Source: Sandaracinaceae bacterium (lineage in GTDB: Bacteria > Myxococcota_A > Polyangia > Polyangiales > Houyiibacteriaceae). From it: DNA of 64,000 nucleotides. The notes beneath the pieces are model-generated. The model worked only from the letters and a program-made list of their open reading frames with translations. It searched no databases and was not told the DNA's origin. Made by a program: the position numbers and the translations under genes. Location of the stretch: the NCBI GenBank assembly GCA_020633075.1, contig JACKEI010000005.1, positions 124,001 through 188,000 of the forward strand. Reading direction: 5' to 3'. Positions 24,225 to 33,179 of this stretch are shown here, one piece after another. Each line of letters opens with the position of its first letter. The first letter of the stretch is position 1.

Positions 24225-24913
24225 GGCGCACCGACGCCCGCTTCGGAGGCGAGCATTCGAAAGCCGACACCGCGCACGGCCACGATGCGCGGCCCCCCAG
24301 CGCCGAGCGCGTCCAGCTTGCGGCGCAGGTACCCGACGTACACGTCCAGGATGTTGGGGTCGCCCTCGAAGCCCCACCCCCACACGGCGTTCAGCAGGTG
24401 GCTGCGCGTCAGGACGTCCCCTGCGTGCGTGAAGAACTCGACGGCCAAGGAGAGCTCACGGGGGGAGACCGACACCTCCAGCTCGCCGCGCCGCAGGTGG
24501 TGTCGACGCGCGTCCAGCTCGACGTCGCCCAGCGTCATGGTCGTGTTGGCGCCCACTGCGCGCCGCTGCAGGGCCTCGATGCGCGCGACCAGCTCGGCGA
24601 ACGCGAAGGGCTTCACCAGGTAGTCGTCCGCGCCAGCGCGCAGGCCGGTCACGCGCTCACCGACCTCGCCGCGCGCCGTGAGCATGATCACGGGCAGACG
24701 CAGGCCCTCGGCACGCCAGCCGCGCAGGATGCTCGGCCCGTCCACGTCGGGCAGCATCCAGTCCAGCACCACCACGTCGTAGACCACGTCCAGCACCTGA
24801 CGACGCGCGTCGGCCGCGGTCCCACACACGTCCACCACGTGCCCCTCCTCACGCAGGCCGCGGGCGACCTTCTCGGCCAGGCGGGCTTCGTCTTCGACCA
24901 ACAGGATGCGCAT
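24221..24913 (-). CDS. OmpR-family response regulator of the RND operon
   Basis: 230 aa. Receiver domain with acidic pocket Glu7-Asp8, phosphoacceptor Asp51 (VVVLDWMLPDVDG), Thr79 and Lys101 (YLVKPF). The C-terminal winged helix carries SPRELSLAVEFFTHAGDVLTRSHLLNAVWG and LDVYVGYLRRKLD, the standard DNA-contact helix and wing of the OmpR/PhoB group. It lies 12 bp after the pump gene and overlaps the kinase gene (ATGA). It probably controls its own operon; the 18-bp palindrome at 30349-30366 is the best candidate site. Confidence 0.96.
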   Translation of the reverse strand: MRILLVEDEARLAEKVARGLREEGHVVDVCGTAADARRQVLDVVYDVVVLDWMLPDVDGPSILRGWRAEGLRLPVIMLTARGEVGERVTGLRAGADDYLVKPFAFAELVARIEALQRRAVGANTTMTLGDVELDARRHHLRRGELEVSVSPRELSLAVEFFTHAGDVLTRSHLLNAVWGWGFEGDPNILDVYVGYLRRKLDALGAGGPRIVAVRGVGFRMLASEAGVGAP

Positions 24914-24925
24914 GCTTCGCTCGCT

Positions 24926-27900
24926 CTAGCCTTCCAGTGAGGGTGAGGGCAACGGGTTTCGCGGCGCGCGGGCGCTCAACAGGCGAGCCAAGTAGGGATA
25001 GAGCACGGGCAGCAGCAACAAGCTGACCGTGGTCGACGTCACCAGCCCACCGACGACCACGGTCGCGAGCGGGCGCTGCACCTCGGCCCCCGCGCCGGTG
25101 GCGAGCATCATGGGCACGAAGCCGAACGAGGCCACGAGCGCGGTGGTGGACACAGGCCGCAGGCGCGCGCGGGCCGCGTCGAGAGCTGCGTGGGTGGTGT
25201 CCTTGCCGGCGCGGACCTCGTCCTCGATGCGCGCCACCAGCACCACACCGTTGAGCACGGCGATGCCCGAGAGGGCGATGAAGCCAATGGCCGCGGAGAT
25301 GGAGATCGGCAGGTCACGCAACGACAGCGCCACGATGCCCCCGACCGCCGCGAAGGGGATGTGCAGCGCGATGATGATCACCGGCTGCAGGCGCCGGAAG
25401 AGCAGCAAGAGCACGGCCGCGATGCCGAGCAGCACCAAGGGCACCACCCACATCAGGCGCCTCTTCGCCGCCTCGAAGGCCTCGTACTGGCCACCCCAGA
25501 CGGGACGGTAGCCCTCCGGCACGACCATCCCCACCAGACGCTGCTGCGCCTCCTGGGCCACGCTGCCGAGATCCCGCCCGCGCACGTTGAAGCCCACCGC
25601 GACGCGACGCTCGGTGCGGTCATGGTGGATCACGCTGGGCGTCTCGACCTCCTGCACGCGGGCCACCTCGGTCAGCGGCACGAGGCCCCCCGGGGCCGGG
25701 ATGGGCGTGTTGCCGAGCTGCTCGTGCGTGGGCGGCGCGAGGCGCACGCGAATGGGGATGCGCAGCACGTCCTCGTAGGTCGCGCCGGCGGGGAGGCCCA
25801 CCTGATAGGCCTGCACCGCGTCCAGCACGTCAGCCACCCGCAAGCCGTGCCGCGCGGCGCGTAGCGCGTCGGGCACCACGTCGAAGAGCGGCACGGCGGG
25901 CGGCGCCAGCACGCGCACATCCTCGGCCCCCGGGAGGTCCCCGATGCGTCGCTCGATCTCTTCCGCCACGCCGCGCGCGGTAGCGAGGTCCGGACCGAAG
26001 ACGCTGACGCTCACGTCCGTGACGTCACCGCCCAAGAGCTCGTTGAAGCGCATCTGGATGGGCTGGGTGAACCCCACCTCGTCCCCGGGCGACGTCGCTT
26101 CGATACGCTCACCGAGCTCGGTCAGCAGCTGGTCGCGGGTCAGGCCGGCGCGCCACTCACTCGGGGGCCGGAGGCGCACGAACACGTCGGACTGCTCGAG
26201 CCCCATCACGTCCGTGGCCACGGCCGGGCTACCGATGCGGCTGTAGATGGCCGCCACCTCGGGGACTTCACGCGCCGCGACCTCGAGCGCCGTGCCCAGG
26301 CGCGCGGCCTCCGCGATGGAGATGTCCGGGTTGCGCGTGACCTGCACCACCAGGTCCCCCTCGTCGAGCTGGGGCACGAACGCGGTGCCCGCGCGTGCGA
26401 AGAGCAGCCCGCCGCCCGCCAGGGTGAGCAGCGCCAGCCCGGTGAGCAGCAGCGGGTGACGGCTGGCCGCCCCCAAGATGGGCGCGTGCAGCCGCGCGAG
26501 CGCGCGCACCAAGCGCGGCGCCGTGGCGGGCATGTGCTCGCGGCGTACGAGGGTCGCGGTGGCCGCGGGGATGAAGGTGAAGGTCAGCACCAGCGCCGCA
26601 GCGAGCGCGAGCACGACGGTGATGGCCATGGGCTTGAACATCTTCCCGTCCACGCCCTGGAGCGCCAGGATGGGCACGTAGACCATCAGGATGACGGCCA
26701 CGGAGTAGGCCACCGGGCGCGCCACCTCCGTGACGGCGCGGCGCATGGCGTGCGCAGGGTCTTCGTCCGGGTGCTCCGACCAGCGGTGGAAGATGGCCTC
26801 GACGAGCACCACCGCGCCGTCGACCAAGAGGCCAAAGTCGATCGCACCGAGGCTCATGAGGTTGCCCGGGACGTCCAGCGCGACCATGCCCACGACCGCG
26901 CCGAGCATGGCGAGCGGGATGGTGAGCGCGACGACCAGGGCCGCCCGCAGGCTCCCCAGCGTCAGGAACAAGATGATGGCCACCAGGAGCCCGCCCTCCA
27001 GCAGGTTCTTGCCCACGGTGCGCAGCGTGGCGTGGACCAGCTCGCTGCGGTCGTAGATGGGCTCGAGGTGCACGTCGCCGGGGAGCGCGGCGCGCACGTC
27101 CGGGAGGCGCGCGTGGATGGCGTCCAGCACCATCAGCGCGTTCTCGCCGCGCAGCATCTGCACCATGACGTAGACGCCCTCGCCGCGCCCCTCGGAGGTC
27201 GCCGTCCCGAGTCGCGGCTCCGCGCCCGGACGCACGCTGGCCACGTCGCCAATGCGCACGGTGCTCCCATCGGGCGAGACCCGCAGGACGCCGCGCGCCA
27301 GGTCTTCCGGTACGGCAGGCAGCGCTCTCCCGCGCAGCAACGTGCGGCCGGCCCCCGAGGAGAGGGCGTCGCCCGGCACGGCACCGCTCGACGTCTCCAC
27401 CGCGGCGCGCAGCTCCGCCAGCGAGACCCCGTGCGCCGACATCGCCAGCGGGTCACCGACCACGTCCAGGGTGCGCCGCGTGCCACCCCAGGTGTTGACC
27501 TCCACCACGCCCGGCACGGAGCGCAGCACGGGCGCCACGCGCAGCTCCACCAGCTCCAGGATCTCCGTCGCGCTGTATCCCTCGCCCTCGACGGCGAAGT
27601 GATAGATCTCGCCGAGCCCGCCCGTCATGGGGCCGAGCTCGGGGGTCTCCACGCCGGCCGGGAGCTGTGGCAGCCCGACCAGCCGCTCGGCGACCAGCTG
27701 CCGCGCGCGCACGAGGTCCACGTCGTCGTGGAACACGGCGGTGACCACGCTCAGGCCGTAGCGCGAGAGCGAGCGCTGGGTCTCGAGCCCCGGCAAGCCG
27801 CCGAGCGCGATCTCGACCGGCCGCGTGACCAGGCGCTCCACCTCTTCCGGCGTGTACCCGGGCGCACGCGTGAGCAGCATCACCTGCTGACCGGTGACGT

Positions 27901-28021
27901 CGGGCAGCGCGTCCAAGCGCAGGTTGCGCGCAGAGAGCAGCGACGCGGCGGCGAGCGCGGCCACGACGGCCAGCACCAGCTTGCGCTTCGTGATCGAGCC
28001 CAGCAGCAGGCGCTCGATCAT
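24926..28021 (-). CDS. Heavy-metal RND efflux pump, CusA/CzcA type
   Basis: 1031 aa, the usual length. The sequence opens MIERLLLGSITKRKLVLAVV (first helix) and shows the HME-RND hallmarks ALPDVTGQQVMLLTRAPGYTPEEVERLVT, LPGLETQRSLSRYGLSVV and the charged helix-4 segment MSLGAIDFGLLVDGAVVLVEAIFH, with twelve predicted membrane helices and two large periplasmic loops. The proton-driven pump exports divalent or monovalent metal ions through the outer membrane. The stop of the adaptor gene overlaps this ATG (ATGA). Order in the operon is outer-membrane factor, adaptor, pump, regulator, kinase, i.e. czcCBA-RS-like. Cu/Ag versus Zn/Co/Cd cannot be decided from what I can see. Confidence 0.96.
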   Translation of the reverse strand: MIERLLLGSITKRKLVLAVVAALAAASLLSARNLRLDALPDVTGQQVMLLTRAPGYTPEEVERLVTRPVEIALGGLPGLETQRSLSRYGLSVVTAVFHDDVDLVRARQLVAERLVGLPQLPAGVETPELGPMTGGLGEIYHFAVEGEGYSATEILELVELRVAPVLRSVPGVVEVNTWGGTRRTLDVVGDPLAMSAHGVSLAELRAAVETSSGAVPGDALSSGAGRTLLRGRALPAVPEDLARGVLRVSPDGSTVRIGDVASVRPGAEPRLGTATSEGRGEGVYVMVQMLRGENALMVLDAIHARLPDVRAALPGDVHLEPIYDRSELVHATLRTVGKNLLEGGLLVAIILFLTLGSLRAALVVALTIPLAMLGAVVGMVALDVPGNLMSLGAIDFGLLVDGAVVLVEAIFHRWSEHPDEDPAHAMRRAVTEVARPVAYSVAVILMVYVPILALQGVDGKMFKPMAITVVLALAAALVLTFTFIPAATATLVRREHMPATAPRLVRALARLHAPILGAASRHPLLLTGLALLTLAGGGLLFARAGTAFVPQLDEGDLVVQVTRNPDISIAEAARLGTALEVAAREVPEVAAIYSRIGSPAVATDVMGLEQSDVFVRLRPPSEWRAGLTRDQLLTELGERIEATSPGDEVGFTQPIQMRFNELLGGDVTDVSVSVFGPDLATARGVAEEIERRIGDLPGAEDVRVLAPPAVPLFDVVPDALRAARHGLRVADVLDAVQAYQVGLPAGATYEDVLRIPIRVRLAPPTHEQLGNTPIPAPGGLVPLTEVARVQEVETPSVIHHDRTERRVAVGFNVRGRDLGSVAQEAQQRLVGMVVPEGYRPVWGGQYEAFEAAKRRLMWVVPLVLLGIAAVLLLLFRRLQPVIIIALHIPFAAVGGIVALSLRDLPISISAAIGFIALSGIAVLNGVVLVARIEDEVRAGKDTTHAALDAARARLRPVSTTALVASFGFVPMMLATGAGAEVQRPLATVVVGGLVTSTTVSLLLLPVLYPYLARLLSARAPRNPLPSPSLEG

Positions 28022-28923
28022 GGCTGCCTCGCGCCGAAGCGCACGGTCACGCGCTCGCCATGAGGCAGGGCCTGCTCGAGCGGGTAGAAGGTGTGATAGA
28101 GGCCGCTGCGCGGGTCCAGCACGGGCTCCTGCGTGGGCGTGGACAGAACGTCGCCGTGGCTGGTGACGATGGTCGCCGCTCCGGGAGGCGGACGGCGGGC
28201 CGTGGTGATCTGCACCACCGCGTCGCTCTCTCCCACCAGGCGCGCCAGCGGGGCGGTGGGTCCCACGACGCCCCCCTCGGCGGCCATCAGCTCCACGAGC
28301 ACGCCGGCGCGCGGCGCGCGCACCCGCAGCACGCCGCGGCGCACCAGGTGAGCGCGGTCCGCGGGCTGGACGTCCGCGGTCTGCAGCATCGCCACCGCCA
28401 CGTCACGGCGGGTGCCCACCTCTGCGAGCGTGGCCTCGACGCCCTCCAAGAGCTCGCGCGGCTCGAGCCCCTCCTCCACCAGGGTGGCGACGCGCGCGCG
28501 CCGCGCCTCCAGCACCCGACGCTGGGCGCCCAACCCTTGGGCTTCGGCGGCCGCCACGGCCAGCTCGGGGACCTCCACCTCGGCGATGGGCTGCCCGGCG
28601 ACGACACGCTCACCGACTCCCACCAGCAGCGCGCGCACACGTCCGTCGAAGGCCAAGCCGAGCTCGACCACGCCGCCCCGCGTCACGACGCGCCCGAGGG
28701 TCTCGTCGAGTCCGAGGGCCTCCTCTGGCGTGGCGGGCGGTGGCTCGCCGACGGGGTCCGTGCCCGCTGCGCTGCGTGTGGGCGCTGACGCGGCGCTCTC
28801 GGCGGGCGTGTCGTGCGTCGCTTCCGTAGCGCCTTGGTCACAGGCGGCGAGGGCGAGCGCGAGGGCGAGCAGCAGAGCGCGTAGGCGAGCCGGGGGCCGC
28901 GCGAACAGCAGATGGGCGCTCAT
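28018..28923 (-). CDS. RND periplasmic adaptor lipoprotein
   Basis: 301 aa, with a leader ending LALAAC (Cys28) and an acidic linker. The adaptor core shows the barrel-sandwich/lipoyl pattern twice (VRALLVGVGERVVAGQPIAEV and VRAPRAGVLVELMAAEGGVV), separated by an alpha-helical hairpin (about residues 125-180), then a beta-barrel. It is short compared with CzcB/CusB (about 380-500), with no extra metal-binding N-terminal or C-terminal domain. It bridges the inner-membrane pump and the TolC-like channel. Overlaps both neighbours by 4 nt. Confidence 0.93.
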   Translation of the reverse strand: MSAHLLFARPPARLRALLLALALALAACDQGATEATHDTPAESAASAPTRSAAGTDPVGEPPPATPEEALGLDETLGRVVTRGGVVELGLAFDGRVRALLVGVGERVVAGQPIAEVEVPELAVAAAEAQGLGAQRRVLEARRARVATLVEEGLEPRELLEGVEATLAEVGTRRDVAVAMLQTADVQPADRAHLVRRGVLRVRAPRAGVLVELMAAEGGVVGPTAPLARLVGESDAVVQITTARRPPPGAATIVTSHGDVLSTPTQEPVLDPRSGLYHTFYPLEQALPHGERVTVRFGARQP

Positions 28924-30305
28924 GACTGCACCTCGGCGAGAGTCTCGGTCGGCTGAGCCTGCGCGGGCTCTCCGCGCGCCGCGTCCAGCAGCAGCCGGAG
29001 GCGCAAGCGCGCACGGACCGTGAGGCCGTCCAGGCGCTGTTGCTCCATGCGCGCCTGGGCCAGCAGCAGGTGCGCGCGCAGCAGCTCGGGGCGTGTGCTC
29101 GCGCCCAGCTCCAGGCGCCGCGCCAGCTGCGCGACGTGCTGCTCGAGCGCGCGCACCACCTGCTCGCTGTGCGCGCTCTGGGTCCGCTCGCTCAGCTCCA
29201 CCGCGTCGATGGCCGCATGAAAGAGCCCGTGGGCCTCGTGGTGCGCGCGCACCACCTGCGCCTCGGCGCGCGCAGCGGCGGCGTCGGTCTCGGAGCGCGC
29301 CCGGCCGCCGCGGTCGACGAAGCCGAAGTTGGCTTGGAAGACGCCCGCCAAGACGATGCCACGGGGGGAGTCGCGCTCGATGTAGAGCCCCAGCGCGCCC
29401 GTGCCCCGCGTCCCACGCTCCACCTCGGTCGCGCGGGCCGCGGCCACCCGAGCGAGCGCCTCTTGCAACTGCAGGGTCGGCAGGCCGTCCAGGATGGACT
29501 CGTCCGCGTGCAGCCCCGCGAGAGAAGGCAGCGCGACCTCCGGGGGGTCCCCGAGCGTCGCCAGGCGCAGCGGGCCGTGCTGGGCCGTCGCGTGCGCCAG
29601 CTCGAGCGCCGCCGCGCGCACCACGCTCTCCGCGTTCACGGCCGCCATGCGCAGCTCACCCAGCACCCGCACGGCGTCGGTGAGCTGGGCTTCCGTGGAC
29701 GAGGCCAACGCGCGCCCGTGGGTGACCACGGCCAGGTGCTGCTCTCCCAGGGCGACGCTCGCCTCGGCGGCCGCACGCTCCTGCTCCGCCGCGTACAGCG
29801 AGAGCCAGGCGTCCCCGGCCTCGAGCGCCGCCCACATGCGCTCCACCCGCTCCTCGAGGTCCAGCGCACCAAGCTCGGCGGCGAGCGCGTCGAGGCGCGC
29901 CGTCCCGACACGACCCAGGGCAAAGCCCTGGAGCAGCGTGGCCTGCACCTCCACGCCGGCATCCGCGCGCGGCACGCGACGCCGGCCCACCTGCACCTGC
30001 ACCGACGGGTTGCCCACCCAGCGGTGCACGTCGTCGTCGGCGTCGCTGCGGGCCGCGCGCACCTGCTGCGCCTCCTGCGCTTCCGGGCGGCGCAGCGCGA
30101 GCAAGATCGCGTCGTCGAAGGTCAACGGCAGCTCACCCGGCCGCGCCGTCGCGGGCGCGTCCAGGCCGTCGCTCGCAGCGAGCGTCGCGCCGGAAGGCTG
30201 CGCCGGGTCTTGAGCCGCCGCGTGCAGGGCAAGCAGTGACGCGCAGGCGCCCGCGGTCAGGCGGACGGCAGCTCGGGCAGCGAAGGACAAGAGGGGGGTG
30301 TGCAT
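28920..30305 (-). CDS. TolC-family outer-membrane factor of the RND operon
   Basis: 461 aa with a signal peptide (LTAGACASLLALHAAA, cleavage before QDPAQ). Two long helical repeats typical of TolC/CzcC follow: LTFDDAILLALRRPEAQEAQ near residue 60 and the second repeat from about residue 250, each with coiled helices and short barrel strands (GNPSVQVQVGRRR, GALGLYIERDSPRGIVLAGV). It forms the trimeric exit duct for the pump. First gene of the operon; TAGGTA lies 6 nt before its ATG and a palindrome 44 nt before it. Confidence 0.94.
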   Translation of the reverse strand: MHTPLLSFAARAAVRLTAGACASLLALHAAAQDPAQPSGATLAASDGLDAPATARPGELPLTFDDAILLALRRPEAQEAQQVRAARSDADDDVHRWVGNPSVQVQVGRRRVPRADAGVEVQATLLQGFALGRVGTARLDALAAELGALDLEERVERMWAALEAGDAWLSLYAAEQERAAAEASVALGEQHLAVVTHGRALASSTEAQLTDAVRVLGELRMAAVNAESVVRAAALELAHATAQHGPLRLATLGDPPEVALPSLAGLHADESILDGLPTLQLQEALARVAAARATEVERGTRGTGALGLYIERDSPRGIVLAGVFQANFGFVDRGGRARSETDAAAARAEAQVVRAHHEAHGLFHAAIDAVELSERTQSAHSEQVVRALEQHVAQLARRLELGASTRPELLRAHLLLAQARMEQQRLDGLTVRARLRLRLLLDAARGEPAQAQPTETLAEVQS

Positions 30306-30311
30306 GAGCCC

Positions 30312-30317
30312 TACCTA
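30312..30317 (-). promoter_or_regulatory. -10-like TAGGTA of the RND operon
   Basis: TAGGTA, 6-nt spacer (GGGCTC), ATG 30305. The operon mRNA would therefore be leaderless. Confidence 0.5.
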
Positions 30318-30348
30318 GCCCGAGCCTGCGGCGCGCCACTGAGACCAA

Positions 30349-30366
30349 CCTGAGAAGACTCTCAGG
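30349..30366. promoter_or_regulatory. Perfect 7+7-bp palindrome upstream of the RND operon
   Basis: CCTGAGA-AGAC-TCTCAGG, centred about 52 bp upstream of ATG 30305 and about 40 bp upstream of the -10-like element. Position and symmetry suit a dimeric OmpR-type activator, i.e. the response regulator encoded at 24221. It could instead serve the 30489 gene on the other strand. Confidence 0.5.
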
Positions 30367-30476
30367 GAGCTACGGTGCGGGGGGAGCGGCGCGCCATGGC
30401 GCGACGAGCCCCGCTCCCCGCCGGCCGACGCAACGGAGAGCGTGCCGACCACGACCACCACGCGCTCGATTCCCGC

Positions 30477-30482
30477 TAGAGT
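30477..30482 (+). promoter_or_regulatory. -10-like TAGAGT before the crotonase gene
   Basis: TAGAGT, 6-nt spacer (CGCCCC), ATG 30489. Confidence 0.55.
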
Positions 30483-30488
30483 CGCCCC

Positions 30489-31253
30489 ATGAGCGTTCAC
30501 TACGAAGTCGACGACCTGGTCGCACGGATCACGCTGGACCGGCCCGAGGTACGCAACGCGGTGGACAGCGCCACGGCCGCCGAGCTGCACGCGGCATTTC
30601 TGCGCTTCGACGCCGACGAGAGCGCACACGTGGCGGTCTTCACCGGCAGCGGCGGGACCTTCTGCGCGGGCGCCGACCTCAAGGCGCTCGCGAGCGGTGA
30701 CACGCGCGACCTGTCCCCCGAGGCGCGCGGTCCGATGGGGCCCACGCGCATGGAGCTGGACAAGCCCGTCATCGCCGCCATCGAGGGGCACGCGGTGGCC
30801 GGTGGCCTCGAGCTCGCGCTGTGGTGCGACCTGCGAGTGGTCGCCGAGGACGCCATCCTGGGCGTGTTCTGCCGACGCTTCGGCGTACCGCTGATCGACC
30901 TCGGGACGGTGCGCCTCCCGCGGCTGGTGGGCCACGGGCGCGCGATGGATCTGATCCTGACGGGCCGCCCGGTGGACGCGGAAGAAGCGCTGCGCATCGG
31001 CCTCTGCGAGCGCGTGGCGCCCAGAGGGCAGGCGCTCCACGCGGCCACCGCGCTCGCCCGGCAGATCGCGGCGTTTCCTCAGCGCTGCATGCGGGGCGAC
31101 CGGCGCGCCGCCATCGATCAGTGGTCGCTGGACTGGGACAGCGCCATGCGCCGCGAGCTCGAGCTGGGGCTCGCCACGCTCGCGTCCGGCGAGACCCTGG
31201 CCGGCGCCAGCGCCTTCACGCGCGGTCAGGGTCGCCACGGCGAGTTCCCATGA
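30489..31253 (+). CDS. Enoyl-CoA hydratase/isomerase (crotonase) family
   Basis: 254 aa, standard length. The crotonase oxyanion-hole loops are present: FTGSGGTFCAGADLKALASG near residue 60 and AIEGHAVAGGLELALWCDLRV near residue 98. In the second catalytic position the sequence is FGVPLIDLGTVRLPRLVGHGRAM; the Glu of true hydratases is replaced around PLIDLG, so the reaction may be another of the superfamily (isomerase, hydrolase or other thioester chemistry). The C-terminus ends with a short helix and TRGQGRHGEFP. The gene overlaps the thioredoxin-like gene by 4 nt (ATGA), an unusual partner. Confidence 0.93.
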   Translation: MSVHYEVDDLVARITLDRPEVRNAVDSATAAELHAAFLRFDADESAHVAVFTGSGGTFCAGADLKALASGDTRDLSPEARGPMGPTRMELDKPVIAAIEGHAVAGGLELALWCDLRVVAEDAILGVFCRRFGVPLIDLGTVRLPRLVGHGRAMDLILTGRPVDAEEALRIGLCERVAPRGQALHAATALARQIAAFPQRCMRGDRRAAIDQWSLDWDSAMRRELELGLATLASGETLAGASAFTRGQGRHGEFP

Positions 31254-31594
31254 TCGCGGTCCACCACGCGACCCCCGAGACCTTCGACGCGCTCGTGCTC
31301 GAGCCCGCGGGCGAGCTCGTGGTGCTCTACTTCTGGGGCCCGGACTGCCCCAACTGCGAGTTCTTCGCGTCACGCCTGCCCACGGTGCTGGAGCAGCTGG
31401 GCGACGTCCGCGCGCGCCTCGTGAAGGTCAACGCGTACGAGCACGACGCCCTGGCCACGCGCTTCGCGCTCTACGGCATCCCTCAGTTCTATCTGTACCG
31501 AGACGGGAAGCGCCTCGGCAAGATGAGCGAGTTCCGCGGTGACGCCTTCTTCCTGCAGGTCTTGCGCGACCACCTCCCTGTCGAGCCCGCGTAG
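31250..31594 (+). CDS. Thioredoxin-like protein with CPNC motif
   Basis: 114 aa, the length of a bare thioredoxin. It has LVVLYFWGPDCPNCEFFASRLPTV, in which CPNC replaces the standard CGPC, followed by VKVNAYEHDALATRFALYGIPQFYLYRDGKRLGKM with the cis-Pro (GIPQ). A redox or thiol-disulfide role in the cytoplasm is likely since there is no leader. The CxxC variant suggests a redox potential different from thioredoxin. It starts inside the stop of the crotonase gene. Confidence 0.9.
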   Translation: MIAVHHATPETFDALVLEPAGELVVLYFWGPDCPNCEFFASRLPTVLEQLGDVRARLVKVNAYEHDALATRFALYGIPQFYLYRDGKRLGKMSEFRGDAFFLQVLRDHLPVEPA

Positions 31595-31687
31595 CCGGGG
31601 GAGCGTTCAGGTCGATGCCCCGTAGCCGCAAGGGCGCGGAGCGAGTACCGTCCGGCCCTCGACCTTCACCGCCGCCCAGGAGCACGC

Positions 31688-32062
31688 ATGGAGAGCCAGC
31701 CGTCCACTTCCACGCCAGCCAACCGCTGCCAGACCTGCTTCGGCACCGGCGAAGTCGGGGGACCGCACGGCATCGTCACGTGCCGCGACTGCACCGGCCT
31801 CGGTGAGCTGCCCTCGTCCATGGTGTTGGTGGAGCGACGCCTGCGCGACCTCGAGGTGCGCTACACGGCAGAAGGCGGCCGGGTCTCCGCGGACGTCCAG
31901 TGGCTCGTGGACGAGGTCCGCCGCAGTCGCCACGCGCTGGTCCAGATCCTCGCGGCGGGCGCCGACGCCGACTCCGCAGGCGACGGGCACCGCGCGCTCT
32001 CGAAGAAGATGTGCTTCCTCGCCAACGACGTGCTGGACCTCTACCAGCCACAGTCCTACTAG
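31688..32062 (+). CDS. Small zinc-ribbon protein with two DnaJ-type CxxCxGxG repeats
   Basis: 124 aa. Residues 14-45 contain CQTCFGTGEVGG and CRDCTGLGELP, exactly two CxxCxGxG motifs of the DnaJ central zinc domain, where four are usual, enough to bind one zinc ion. The rest is a helical domain (VLVERRLRDLEVRYTAEGG and DEVRRSRHALVQILAAG) ending FLANDVLDLYQPQSY. No J domain. AGGAG stands 6 nt before the ATG. The function is unknown; a small protein-binding or redox-sensing zinc module is plausible. Confidence 0.75.
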   Translation: MESQPSTSTPANRCQTCFGTGEVGGPHGIVTCRDCTGLGELPSSMVLVERRLRDLEVRYTAEGGRVSADVQWLVDEVRRSRHALVQILAAGADADSAGDGHRALSKKMCFLANDVLDLYQPQSY

Positions 32063-32077
32063 CGCCGCTGACGGCGG

Positions 32078-33172
32078 CTAGGCTCTGGGTTGATGACGCG
32101 CACGGTCGACCCGCGACCCCGCGGCGAGTTCCGTCACGCGCGCGGTCAGCTCCTGAGCGCCGCCCACCTCGAGGCGGCGGTACATGTCCTTCTGATAGGA
32201 CTTGAGGGTCGTCGCGCCGATCTCGAGGGACGCGCAGAGCTCCGCGTTGCGCTGGCCCAGAACGAGCCCCCACGCGATGCGCAGCTGCTGGGGCGTCAAG
32301 CCCGAGTCGTCGAGCGCTCGGAGGATCCGCAGGCCGCGGTCGACCTCGAGGCGAACCTGAATCCCGACGTAGCCTCCCGGTGCACCGCCGCCGTCCTCGA
32401 GGGCGTAGCCGCGCAGGCTGAGTCTCCCGCCGGGCACGGGGATGTTGACGTGCGGCACCGAGAGCGTCTCCCCCACGCGCGGCATGCGACCCGCCCGCCG
32501 CACGAGCGCCACGAGCGCCTTGCACGCCTCGGGGACGACGCCCTCCTCGAGAAGCAGGGTGCGCTCGCCACCGAAGCTCCCCTCCGCGAGCCAGCTACGT
32601 GCGGCAGTAGAGGCCCACGCGATGCGCCCGTCCGCGTCGACCACGATCAAGGCGGAGTCCAGCTCGTCGAAGCCGAGCGAGCGCGCGTCCGCTCGGCAGG
32701 CGTGCACCAGGTGCGGATAGACGGCGCGCATGGTCTGGATGTGCTCGCGCGCGAAGCCGGGGGCCGCTTGCTCCCGGAAGATGCCGAGGATGGCGAGCGG
32801 TTCACGCCCGTCGCGCAGCGCCACGTCGAGCGTGTGGTGAATGCCGTTCGGCTGGAAGAGGTGTTGGTAGACCAGCCCGGCCAGGTACTCCGGCCGCCCG
32901 TCCACGAGGCTGCCCACCGGGTTGGCGTTGGCCATCAGGTTCGCGAACCCGGACGGATCGGAGGTGCGCGCCGAGAAGTGGTCGCCGCTCTGCGCGAAGA
33001 GCGCGTGGCTCGCTTCGTTGAAGTGCTCGCTGTAGTGCGCGGTGGGGACGCAGCGCTCGTCCACGCGAATCATCGAGAGGCTGAACGATGGCACCAGCCG
33101 GTGCAGGCACTCGGACAGCAAGGGCATCTGCGCCATCAGGTCCACACCCGACGAGCAGAGCAGCTGGAGCAT
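32078..33172 (-). CDS. LuxR-type helix-turn-helix regulator with PAS-like domain
   Basis: 364 aa from the ATG at 33172. An ATG at 33196 adds eight residues, but TAGGGA ends 7 nt before 33172 and would lie inside the longer frame. The C-terminus is a GerE/LuxR HTH (LTPQQLRIAWGLVLGQRNAELCASLEIGATTLKSYQKDMYRRL) although several common residues differ. Residues about 165-285 resemble a PAS domain (SALIVVDADGRIAWASTAARSWL), preceded by a helical/GAF-like region. No receiver domain, so activity is probably set by a ligand. Convergent with the zinc-ribbon gene, divergent from the 33355 lipoprotein. Confidence 0.85.
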   Translation of the reverse strand: MLQLLCSSGVDLMAQMPLLSECLHRLVPSFSLSMIRVDERCVPTAHYSEHFNEASHALFAQSGDHFSARTSDPSGFANLMANANPVGSLVDGRPEYLAGLVYQHLFQPNGIHHTLDVALRDGREPLAILGIFREQAAPGFAREHIQTMRAVYPHLVHACRADARSLGFDELDSALIVVDADGRIAWASTAARSWLAEGSFGGERTLLLEEGVVPEACKALVALVRRAGRMPRVGETLSVPHVNIPVPGGRLSLRGYALEDGGGAPGGYVGIQVRLEVDRGLRILRALDDSGLTPQQLRIAWGLVLGQRNAELCASLEIGATTLKSYQKDMYRRLEVGGAQELTARVTELAAGSRVDRARHQPRA

Positions 33173-33179
33173 CGCCAGA

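Noticed and set aside
26456..28063. Plus-strand frame opposite the RND pump gene
   Set aside because: Antisense shadow; the minus strand encodes an unmistakable RND pump.
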